Positions 18,942 to 26,929 of a stretch of DNA of 64,000 nt are shown here, in pieces. The translations under genes and the position numbers were made by a program. The notes under the pieces are model-generated. The model made no database searches. It was not told the origin of the DNA and was given only the letters and a program-made list of their open reading frames with translations. Source of the DNA: Stutzerimonas stutzeri (lineage in GTDB: Bacteria; Pseudomonadota; Gammaproteobacteria; Pseudomonadales; Pseudomonadaceae); assembly GCF_024448715.1 (NCBI RefSeq), contig NZ_JAMOHZ010000008.1, positions 1-64,000 on the forward strand. Direction: 5' to 3'. Positions within the stretch are counted from its first letter, which is position 1. Each line of letters begins with the position of its first letter.

Positions 18942-19421
18942 ATGTCTCGCTTTTTCCCCGCCGCTGTCTTCGCGGCGCTGGCCGTGCTCGGCGGTTGCTC
19001 GGCACTTTCGCCCAATTCTGATCTGACCAAGCTCGACCTGTCGCTGCAGGGGAGCGACCGGCTCAACCCCGACCTCAACGGCCGCCCCTCGCCCGTCGTG
19101 ATTCGCCTGTTGGAACTCAAGCATCCGGTGGCGTTCGAGAACGCCGACTTCTTCTCGCTCTATCAGCGGCCCAAGGAGGTACTGTCCCCGGACCTGGTAA
19201 TTCAGGAAGAGCTGGAACTGCGCCCGGGCGAGCAGCGCGACCTCAAGCTCTTCGTTCAGGATGGCAGCCGCTACGTCGGCGTGCTGGCCGCCTACCGCGA
19301 CTTACCCGAATCCAACTGGCGTTTCGTCATTCCTCTGCAGCACAAGGCGCGGAACCACATCGAGCTGAGTCTCGACGAGCACGGCATTCAAGTCGGCGAT
19401 CCGCTCGCGAAGGGGAACTGA
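18942..19421 (+). CDS. tssJ: T6SS outer-membrane lipoprotein TssJ
   Basis: TssJ is the outer-membrane lipoprotein that anchors the TssL/TssM membrane complex. The 159-aa form has a short leader ending in LGGC (Cys19), a transthyretin-like beta sandwich and the typical PKEVLSPDLVIQEELELRPGEQ and ALDRDL-like region (AAYRDLPESNWRF). The ATG at 18942 has AAGGA eight bases upstream. An ATG at 18933 overlaps the fha stop but would leave no spacing from that site. Confidence 0.93.
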   Translation: MSRFFPAAVFAALAVLGGCSALSPNSDLTKLDLSLQGSDRLNPDLNGRPSPVVIRLLELKHPVAFENADFFSLYQRPKEVLSPDLVIQEELELRPGEQRDLKLFVQDGSRYVGVLAAYRDLPESNWRFVIPLQHKARNHIELSLDEHGIQVGDPLAKGN

Positions 19422-19424
19422 TCG

Positions 19425-20756
19425 ATGAGCATGAACAAAGTGATCTGGCAGGAGGGCATGCTGCTGCGTCCGCAGCATTTCCAGCAAAGCGACCGCTATT
19501 ACGACGCGCAGCTCAAGCTGCGGACCCAGAAGTTGGGTCACTACGCCTGGGGCTTCTTTGGGCTGGAGATTGACCGTCAGTTCCTCAACATGGGCAAGCT
19601 GGTACTTAGCCAGGCCAGCGGCCTGCTTCCCGATGGCAGCCTTTTCGAGATTGGCGCCGAGCGTGAGCCACTGGCCCTGGACGTACCGCCCAACACCGGT
19701 AACACCCCGGTCTACTTGGCTCTACCGCTGGTGACTGGTAATCACATCGAGAGTCGCCGGCCAGAGCAGAAGGACGTGCTGGCGCGCTATACCGCTTTTG
19801 ACGAGGAAGTCGCCGACTCCAACGCTGGCGATAGCAGCAGCAGCCAGGTCAGCACCGGCCGACCGGACTTTCGCCTGCTGCTCGGCGAGCAGCAGAGCGA
19901 CCAGGCTTACGTAAAGCTCAAGCTCTGCGACATCCTCGACACCACGCCGGACGGGGTCATCAGCCTCGACGCCGAGTACATCCCCACCTTTATCGACTTC
20001 CAGGCGTCCGGCTATCTGCTGTCCTGCCTGAAGGAAGTAATCAGCATGCTCGGCCATCGCGGCGACATCCTGGCCGAACGTATCCGCGCGACCGGCAAGG
20101 TTGGCGGCGCCGAGGTCGGCGATTTCATGATGCTACAGCTGATCAACCGCTACGAGCCGGTGCTGCGCCACTACTTGGGCATCGACCGGGTGCATCCCGA
20201 ACAGATCTATCGCGAGCTACTGGGGTTGCTCGGCGAACTGGCGACCTTCTCCAGCGAGACCAAACGACCGCGGCTGGATGGCCGCTACCTGCACAACGAC
20301 CAGGGATTGTCGTTCCGCAAGTTGATGGATGCGATCCGTCAGGTGTTGTCGATGGTACTCGAGCAGCACGCCATCGAGCTGTTGCTGCAGCAACGCCAGT
20401 ACGGCATCCAGGTCTCGCCGTTGCACGATCACAAGCTGTTAGGCAGCGCCTCCTTCGTGCTCGCCGCCAGCGCGCAATGCGACTCCGAGGAGCTGCGCAC
20501 ACGCCTGCCCGCGCACCTGAAAGTCGGCCCGGTGGAGCGCATCCGCCAGCTGGTCAACCTGCACCTGCCGGGTATCAAGGTGAAGCCTTTGCCGGTGGCG
20601 CCGCGGCAGATCCCGTTCCACTCCGGCAAGACCTATTTCGCCTTGGAGCTGAGCTCCGAGGAACTGGCGCAGCTGGAGCGTTCCGGCGGCTTCGCCTTCC
20701 ACGTGTCCGGCGAATTCACCGGGCTTGAGCTGAAATTCTGGGCGATCAGGGACTGA
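19425..20756 (+). CDS. tssK: T6SS baseplate-membrane connector TssK
   Basis: TssK links the baseplate wedge to the TssL/TssM cytoplasmic domains. The 443-aa protein opens with the diagnostic KVIWQEGMLLRPQHFQQSDRY and keeps the conserved TGRPDFRLLLGEQQ and LPLVTGNHIESR segments. The C-terminal domain ends GEFTGLELKFWAIRD, as usual. It lies three bases after tssJ and five before tssL. Confidence 0.96.
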   Translation: MSMNKVIWQEGMLLRPQHFQQSDRYYDAQLKLRTQKLGHYAWGFFGLEIDRQFLNMGKLVLSQASGLLPDGSLFEIGAEREPLALDVPPNTGNTPVYLALPLVTGNHIESRRPEQKDVLARYTAFDEEVADSNAGDSSSSQVSTGRPDFRLLLGEQQSDQAYVKLKLCDILDTTPDGVISLDAEYIPTFIDFQASGYLLSCLKEVISMLGHRGDILAERIRATGKVGGAEVGDFMMLQLINRYEPVLRHYLGIDRVHPEQIYRELLGLLGELATFSSETKRPRLDGRYLHNDQGLSFRKLMDAIRQVLSMVLEQHAIELLLQQRQYGIQVSPLHDHKLLGSASFVLAASAQCDSEELRTRLPAHLKVGPVERIRQLVNLHLPGIKVKPLPVAPRQIPFHSGKTYFALELSSEELAQLERSGGFAFHVSGEFTGLELKFWAIRD

Positions 20757-20761
20757 CCGAC

Positions 20762-21634
20762 ATGATCAGAGAAATGGACTATGGACAGGACGACAAGACC
20801 GTCATCCTCAATCGCCACGGCGACGCCCCGGCACAGAGCCCGCTGACAGACTTCAGTGCGCCACCCAAATTCGAGCAGCTCGAGGAGCGGATGATCTACG
20901 CCGCGCGCTTGCGCCCGGCCGAAACCTTCAACATCAGCCTTAACCCGCTGGTCGCGGCCGCATCCTCGCTGCTTTCAGAAGTGGTGCGGCTCAAGCACAG
21001 CTACGAAGGCGAAGACCTGCATGCCCTCAACCAGCGCCTGTCTGGCGAGCTCAGGCTGTTCGAACACCGCGCCCTGCACGACGGCGCCGAGAGCAGTCAG
21101 GTCATGGCCGCCCGCTACGTGTTGTGTACCGCGATTGACGAAGCGGTGGTCACCACGCCCTGGGGTAACGAGAGCGAATGGTCGCAGATGAGTCTGCTGT
21201 CGAGCTTCCACAACGAGACCTTCGGCGGCGAGAAGTTCTTCCAGCTGCTCGAGCGCCTCTCGCGCAACCCGGTCAAGCATCTGCCGATGCTGGAATTGAT
21301 GTACCTCTGCCTGTCGCTGGGCTTCGAGGGTAAGTACCGCGTACTGCCGCGCGGCATGCTCGAACTCGAAGCGGTACGCGACAGCCTCTACCGGCAGATC
21401 CGCCAGCTGCGCGGCGACGTGCCGCGTGAGGTTTCACCGCACTGGCAAGGCCTGCGCGACACGCGTCGTCGTCTTGTGCGCATCGTGCCCTGGTGGATGG
21501 TCGCGCTGTTCACGCTGATTTGCCTGGGAATGCTATATGCAGGCTTCGCCTGGGTACTGGGCGAGCATCGCGACACCGTTCTGCAGCCGTACCAACCCGT
21601 CGATCCGACCGTTCAAGTCGAGCCTCAGCCGTAA
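20762..21634 (+). CDS. tssL: T6SS inner-membrane protein TssL (DotU)
   Basis: TssL is a C-tail-anchored inner-membrane protein of the membrane complex. The 290-aa protein has the DotU core (NPLVAAASSLLSEVVRLK, EAVVTTPWGNESEW, SSFHNETFGGEKFF, MYLCLSLGFEGKYR). A single membrane segment lies near residues 240-262 (WWMVALFTLICLGMLYAGFAW). There is no C-terminal OmpA-like peptidoglycan-binding domain, so cell-wall anchoring would need another protein. Confidence 0.95.
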   Translation: MIREMDYGQDDKTVILNRHGDAPAQSPLTDFSAPPKFEQLEERMIYAARLRPAETFNISLNPLVAAASSLLSEVVRLKHSYEGEDLHALNQRLSGELRLFEHRALHDGAESSQVMAARYVLCTAIDEAVVTTPWGNESEWSQMSLLSSFHNETFGGEKFFQLLERLSRNPVKHLPMLELMYLCLSLGFEGKYRVLPRGMLELEAVRDSLYRQIRQLRGDVPREVSPHWQGLRDTRRRLVRIVPWWMVALFTLICLGMLYAGFAWVLGEHRDTVLQPYQPVDPTVQVEPQP

Positions 21635-21649
21635 CAAGGACGTAATGCC

Positions 21650-24600
21650 ATGAAGGTTTTTTTCGGCAAGCTTGCCGCGTTTTTCCGCAAGACCTGGGTA
21701 TGGAGCCTATGCGTCCTGCTGGTACTGGCCCTGCTGGTGTGGTTCGTCGGACCGCTGCTGGCGGTGGACGATTACAAATTCTGGGAATCCTCGACCAGCC
21801 GCCTGCTGACCATCGCCGGCCTATGCCTGGCCTGGGGACTGTTCATCGTCTTCACCAGCTGGCGTAGCACTCGCCGCAAGCAGGCCGAGGCCAGCGACGA
21901 AGAGGCACAGGAGCGCCTGCGCCGCGAGGGCTTGGTCAGCGAAGAGCAAGGCATCCTGCGCCAGCGCTACCGGGACGCCATGCGCACCCTTAAGCGTTCG
22001 AGCCTGTATCGCGGGCGCAGCGAAAAATGGCGCAACGACCTACCCTGGTACCTGTTGCTCGGCCCCCAAGGCAGCGGCAAGACCTCGCTGCTGGACTTTT
22101 CCGGTTTGGACTTCCCGCTCAACCGCGGCGAAAACCAGCGCCTGACCAAGGATGTCTCTGGCACGCGCTATGCGGACTGGTACTTCGCCGATCACGGGGT
22201 GCTGATCGATACCGCCGGTCGCTACCTAACCCAGCCCGACGCTTCCGTCGACAGCAAGGCCTGGGATACGTTGCTCGGCCTGTTGCGCCGCCGCCGTGCG
22301 CGGCCGCTCAACGGTGTGCTGGTCAATATCCCGGTCGAGCGGCTGCTGCAATCGAGCGAACTGGAGCTCGAGACCCTGGCACGCCAGAGCCGCCAGCGCC
22401 TGCATGAGATCCACCAACGCCTGGGCGCCGACGTGCCGGTCTATCTGGTGCTGAGCAAGGCGGACAAAGTGCTTGGCTTCGACGAGTTCTTCGATCAGCT
22501 GTCACGTGAAGAGAGTGACCAGGTGCTCGGCGCTAGCTTTCGCAAGGAGCAGGACGGCACCGACGTCAACGTGGTCCGCGGCGAATTCGAGGAATTGCTG
22601 CGCCGGCTCAACAGCCAGGTCATCCTGCGCATGCACCAGGAACGCGATACCCAGCGCCGTGGACGCATCCTCGACTTCCCCCATCAGCTCGGTCAGATCG
22701 GCGAGCGCCTGTGTCTATTCGTCGAGCTGGCGTTCTCCGGCAACCGCTACCAACGCGCCAGCCAGCTGCGCGGTTTCTACCTGACCAGTGCACCGCAATT
22801 ACAAGGTGGGCTCGATCCGCTCACCAGTGGCATCGGCCGTAATCTCGGGCTGTCCAGCAACGCCCTGCCGACCTTGCACAGTGGCCGGGCGCGTTTCATC
22901 AATCATCTGCTTAGCCGAGTGATTTTCCCTGAAGCTGACCTCGCCGGACTGGATCAGAAGGAAGTACGCCGCATCGACTGGGGCCAGCGCGCCCTGTATG
23001 CCGCGAGCTTCGCCTGCCTGGCACTGTTCGGCGCGCTCTGGGCCAACGGTTTCTCCGGTAACCACGAACGGCTCGAACAGCTGCGCAGCCTGGCCGATCA
23101 GCTGAGCGACGAACAGCAGAGCATCACCGCCCAGGACGACGCGCTGCGCACGCTCAAGGCGCTGGATACCAGCTATGCGGCGACACAGGTGTTCCCGAAC
23201 AAAGCCGAGGTGGCCTACCTGCAACGTGGCGGGCTTTACCAGGGCGAGGTGGTCGACTCAACACTCCATCAAGCCTACCGCCGGGAGCTGGAAAGCCTTC
23301 TGCTGCCCCGCGTAGCGCGCCAGCTCGAAGCCCAGATACGCGCCAATCTCGCTGATCGCGAGCGCTTGCTCGGCAGCCTGCGCGCCTACCTCATGCTTAA
23401 CCTGGAAGAGCGTCGCGACGACAGCTTTCTCAAGGACTGGATCGCCGCCGACTGGTCGCTGCGCTACGCCGGCAACTCGGTCGCACAGAACGGCCTTAAC
23501 ACCCATTTCGAGCGGCTGCTTAGCGACGGCTTCGCTCCGTATGCGCTCAATGACCAGCTCGTCGCCGAGGCACGTCAGGTGCTACGCAGCGAATCGCTGG
23601 CCAACGTCGTCTACCGCATGCTGCGCGACCAGGCTCGCAGCTTGCCCGACTATCGTTTCAGCCAACGTCTCGGACCTCAGGGCGCGCTGTTCAACGGCAG
23701 CGACTACGCCATTCCCGGCTTCTACACCCAGAACGGTTATCAGAAGTTCTACGTCGCCCAGGGCAGCGACCTGGTGCGCGAGATCCTGCGTGACAACTGG
23801 GTGCTCGGCGAGGGCGATAGCCTGAGCCTCAAGGACCTTGGACGCCTGATGGTCGAGATGGAGCAGCTCTACTTCCGAGACTACGCCAACTATTGGAGCG
23901 AAGCAGTCGCACAACTGTCGCTGGAGCCTATTGCTGGCGCCGGTCAGGGCGCCGTACTGCTAAGCGGGCTGAGCGCTGCCAATTCGCCGCTGCTGCAATT
24001 GCTGGTCGAAGTGCGCGACAACACCCGCTTTGCCGGGTCCGTGGACGCCGCTGGCGACGCCGCAGAAGCCGCCGATGCGCTCAAGGACGCCAATGGCAAG
24101 CTGGGCAAAGCCGCCAAGCTGGCATCGGCCGCAGCTGAGCAGGCTCAGGCTGCACTGGCCAAGAATCTTCCGGACACTGCGCGTAAGACCCTGGAGCGTC
24201 GCTTCGAACCGTTGCATCGCCTGCTCGACGACAACGCAGGGGCCGGCGCCGAACTGGTCCCGACGCTACAGGCCCTAGACGCATTACAGCTGCAACTGGC
24301 GGGCCTGGCCCACTCCAGCGCGCCGGATCAGGCCGCGTTCGAGCTCGCCAAGGCACGCATGGGAGGCCAGCGCGATGCGATCAACCAGTTACGCGCCAGC
24401 GCAGCGCGTCTGCCGCATCCGATCGGCAATTGGCTCGGCCTGCTCGCCGAAGACAGCTGGACGCTGGTCCTGAACGACGCCTATCACTACCTCAACCAGC
24501 GCTACCAGAGTGAACTGTACGCGTTCTACAAAGGCTCGCTGCGCAAGCGCTATCCGTTCAGCGCCTACAGCGAAAGTGATGTTGCCATCGCTGACTTCCG

Positions 24601-25189
24601 CGAGTTCTTCAAGGCACAGGGCGTGGCTGAAGGCTTCTTCGATCGCTACCTCAAACCCTTCGTCAGCGGCAGCGCTGGCCGGTACCAACTGCGTCGTGTC
24701 GATGGCCGCGGCTTGCCGTTGTCACGCGAGTTCCTTTCGCAAATGAGCAACGCGCAAACCATCCGCCGCAGCTTCTTCGCCGAAAACCCGAACGAGCCGC
24801 AGATCCGCTTCAAGCTTGAGCCTTACTCGTTGGATTCGAGCCTGGGCCGCGCCGACTTCCGCTTCGGCAATCAGCAGATGGAATACCGCCACGGCCCGAT
24901 CGTGCAAACCGCCTTCAGCTGGCCTGCCGACGCCGAGGACGGACGCACCAGCCTGGTAGTCGAAGAGCTCGGCGGGCACCGTGTCGGCATCGAGCAGAAC
25001 ACCGGTCCTTGGTCGCTGTTCCGTCTGCTGGACCTGATGCAAGTGGACTACCACAGCGGCCGTGACGTGCTGATGCTCAAGGCCAATCTGGGCGGCCGTC
25101 ACGCCAACTATCTGCTGCACAGCCAGCGCTCGCCGAACCCATTCGACATCGACTTGCTGCGTGATTTCAAGCTGCCGGCGACGCTGTGA
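21650..25189 (+). CDS. tssM: T6SS inner-membrane protein TssM (IcmF)
   Basis: TssM spans the inner membrane and reaches TssJ through its periplasmic domain. The 1179-aa protein has two N-terminal membrane segments (about 12-60) and a cytoplasmic NTPase-like domain with Walker A GPQGSGKT at 138-145. A third membrane segment lies near 445-465 (ALYAASFACLALFGALWANG), followed by a long periplasmic part with the IcmF-related and C-terminal TssM domains. An Ala-rich helical stretch at about 800-850 is probably a coiled coil. Its TGA overlaps the next gene's start. Confidence 0.96.
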   Translation: MKVFFGKLAAFFRKTWVWSLCVLLVLALLVWFVGPLLAVDDYKFWESSTSRLLTIAGLCLAWGLFIVFTSWRSTRRKQAEASDEEAQERLRREGLVSEEQGILRQRYRDAMRTLKRSSLYRGRSEKWRNDLPWYLLLGPQGSGKTSLLDFSGLDFPLNRGENQRLTKDVSGTRYADWYFADHGVLIDTAGRYLTQPDASVDSKAWDTLLGLLRRRRARPLNGVLVNIPVERLLQSSELELETLARQSRQRLHEIHQRLGADVPVYLVLSKADKVLGFDEFFDQLSREESDQVLGASFRKEQDGTDVNVVRGEFEELLRRLNSQVILRMHQERDTQRRGRILDFPHQLGQIGERLCLFVELAFSGNRYQRASQLRGFYLTSAPQLQGGLDPLTSGIGRNLGLSSNALPTLHSGRARFINHLLSRVIFPEADLAGLDQKEVRRIDWGQRALYAASFACLALFGALWANGFSGNHERLEQLRSLADQLSDEQQSITAQDDALRTLKALDTSYAATQVFPNKAEVAYLQRGGLYQGEVVDSTLHQAYRRELESLLLPRVARQLEAQIRANLADRERLLGSLRAYLMLNLEERRDDSFLKDWIAADWSLRYAGNSVAQNGLNTHFERLLSDGFAPYALNDQLVAEARQVLRSESLANVVYRMLRDQARSLPDYRFSQRLGPQGALFNGSDYAIPGFYTQNGYQKFYVAQGSDLVREILRDNWVLGEGDSLSLKDLGRLMVEMEQLYFRDYANYWSEAVAQLSLEPIAGAGQGAVLLSGLSAANSPLLQLLVEVRDNTRFAGSVDAAGDAAEAADALKDANGKLGKAAKLASAAAEQAQAALAKNLPDTARKTLERRFEPLHRLLDDNAGAGAELVPTLQALDALQLQLAGLAHSSAPDQAAFELAKARMGGQRDAINQLRASAARLPHPIGNWLGLLAEDSWTLVLNDAYHYLNQRYQSELYAFYKGSLRKRYPFSAYSESDVAIADFREFFKAQGVAEGFFDRYLKPFVSGSAGRYQLRRVDGRGLPLSREFLSQMSNAQTIRRSFFAENPNEPQIRFKLEPYSLDSSLGRADFRFGNQQMEYRHGPIVQTAFSWPADAEDGRTSLVVEELGGHRVGIEQNTGPWSLFRLLDLMQVDYHSGRDVLMLKANLGGRHANYLLHSQRSPNPFDIDLLRDFKLPATL

Positions 25190-25926
25190 TGACGATTACC
25201 GCAAGCCTGGCCCATGGCTGGCGTAGCGCCGCGCGGACCGACACCGGCAAGGTTCGCGCACGCAATGAAGACGCCTTTCTCGACTTCCCCGAGCAAGGCT
25301 TGTGGGTGGTCGCCGATGGTATGGGCGGCCACCACAACGGCGCGCTGGCCAGCCGCCTGATTGTCGAGCAGCTGGCCGAGCTGCCGGAAGGCAGTCTGGC
25401 CGAACGCCTGGCTAACCTGCGTCGCTGCCTGCACGACCTCAACCGCAGACTCGGCCAGGAACTGACGGTCACCGCCGACCGCCCCGACCCGGTGACCGGC
25501 AGTACCGTGGTCGCCCTGCTGATGGAAAGCGATCGTGCCGCATGCGTATGGGCCGGCGACAGTCGCTGCTACCTCTGGCGTGGCGGCCGTCTTTACCAGC
25601 TCACACGTGACCATTCGCTGCTACAGCAACTGATCGACGAACAAAACTTAACCCCGCAGGAAGCCGCACGTCACCCCGCTGCGCATGCGCTCACTCGCGC
25701 GATCGGCGCCAGCGAGCAATTGGTGCTGGATATTCTCGAGTTCGATGTCTATCCAGGCGATACCCTGCTGCTGTGCAGCGATGGGCTCTACCAGAGCCTG
25801 TCGCCGGACGCACTGGGTGCAGCACTCAACTCGCCATCGACGACGCTTGCGCTGCAACGGCTGTGCGACCAGGCCATGGACGGCCCGGCGCGGGACAACC
25901 TTAGCGCGGTGGTAGTACGCCGATGA
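25189..25926 (+). CDS. stp1: PP2C-type phosphatase of the T6SS (PppA/Stp1)
   Basis: This is a metal-dependent Ser/Thr phosphatase expected to reverse the T6SS kinase and damp firing. The 245-aa protein shows the PP2C motifs in order: GKVRARNEDAF, VVADGMGGHHNG, TGSTVVALL, VWAGDSRCYLWR, LLLCSDGLYQSL and RDNLSAVVV. Metal-binding aspartates are intact. The ATG at 25189 overlaps the tssM stop as TGATG; a GTG three bases earlier is also possible. It overlaps the kinase gene by four bases. Confidence 0.94.
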   Translation: MTITASLAHGWRSAARTDTGKVRARNEDAFLDFPEQGLWVVADGMGGHHNGALASRLIVEQLAELPEGSLAERLANLRRCLHDLNRRLGQELTVTADRPDPVTGSTVVALLMESDRAACVWAGDSRCYLWRGGRLYQLTRDHSLLQQLIDEQNLTPQEAARHPAAHALTRAIGASEQLVLDILEFDVYPGDTLLLCSDGLYQSLSPDALGAALNSPSTTLALQRLCDQAMDGPARDNLSAVVVRR

Positions 25927-26909
25927 GCGAGCCCCTGCGTGCCGAGCCGGCTTCGGACCTGACCTACTTCGCCTTCGCCTCTACGTCTGCCGCGCCGGGT
26001 ACTCCGAAGCCGCCTACCATCAGTACCGGCGAATTGCCGCAGGTCTTAGGCGGACGCTACCGGATCGAACGGCTGCTCGGCGTCGGCGGCATGGGCGCGG
26101 TCTATCGCGCTCGGGACCTGTTACGCGAACAGTTTGGCGACCCGGAGCCCTACATCGCGCTTAAAACCCTGAGCAATGATTTCGCCGAATACCCCGACGC
26201 CCATGCGCTGCTCTACACCGAGTTCGCCCTGACCGCACGGCTGAACCATCGCCATGTCGTGCGACTGTTCGGCTTCGACGTGGACGCGGCCAGCCAACGC
26301 GCCTTTATCACCCTCGAATTTCTCAAGGGACCGACCCTCGACCAGTTACTCAGCGAGCGCCCTGATGGCCTCGCCTGGGATGAGCTGCGCGAAATCGCCT
26401 TGCCGCTGATCGACGCGTTGGCCTACTCCCATAGCCGCGGCGTGATCCACGGCGACATCAAACCGAGCAACGTAATACTTGCGGAGGACGGGTTGCGCTT
26501 GTTCGACTACGGGCTCGGCCAGCCACTCGAGGGCATCCTCAAGAAGCTGCCGAGTCTGTCTCGCAACCGATTCAAGGCCTGGACGACGCGCTATGCGGCC
26601 CCTGAACTGCTGGACGGCGCAGAGCCGTCCGCGCTCAGCGATGTCTACGCGCTCGCTTGCCTGCTGTTCGAACTTGCGAGCGGCCAGCACCCGTTCCGCC
26701 GACTAAGTGCCAAGCAGGCCAAGGCTATGGCTCTGGATAAAGAGTTGCGGTGCCCACCGAATTTCCCAGCCCATGGCTGGCTGACGCTGCGCTCGGCGCT
26801 GGCGTTCGATACCGATAAGCGCACGGCCAGCGTGGCCCACCTGCTGGACATTTTTCACCGCCTCGCACCCAGCCGCCTGCGGCGCTGGTTCGGGCGCACC
26901 CACGGATGA
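25923..26909 (+). CDS. stk1: T6SS Ser/Thr protein kinase (Stk1-like)
   Basis: This is a Hanks-type kinase predicted to phosphorylate Fha or another T6SS component. The 328-aa length matches the short H2 kinase Stk1, not the long membrane-bound PpkA. Visible motifs are the glycine loop LGVGGMGAVY, Lys81 in ALKTL, the catalytic loop HGDIKPSN at 176-183 and DYG at 195-197. Arg before the catalytic Asp is replaced by Gly (a non-RD kinase) and the usual DFG is DYG. No membrane segment or extracellular sensor is seen, so it is probably cytosolic. It ends 20 bases before the second vgrG. Confidence 0.92.
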   Translation: MSEPLRAEPASDLTYFAFASTSAAPGTPKPPTISTGELPQVLGGRYRIERLLGVGGMGAVYRARDLLREQFGDPEPYIALKTLSNDFAEYPDAHALLYTEFALTARLNHRHVVRLFGFDVDAASQRAFITLEFLKGPTLDQLLSERPDGLAWDELREIALPLIDALAYSHSRGVIHGDIKPSNVILAEDGLRLFDYGLGQPLEGILKKLPSLSRNRFKAWTTRYAAPELLDGAEPSALSDVYALACLLFELASGQHPFRRLSAKQAKAMALDKELRCPPNFPAHGWLTLRSALAFDTDKRTASVAHLLDIFHRLAPSRLRRWFGRTHG

Positions 26910-26929
26910 CATGAGAACAAGGAGGCGCC

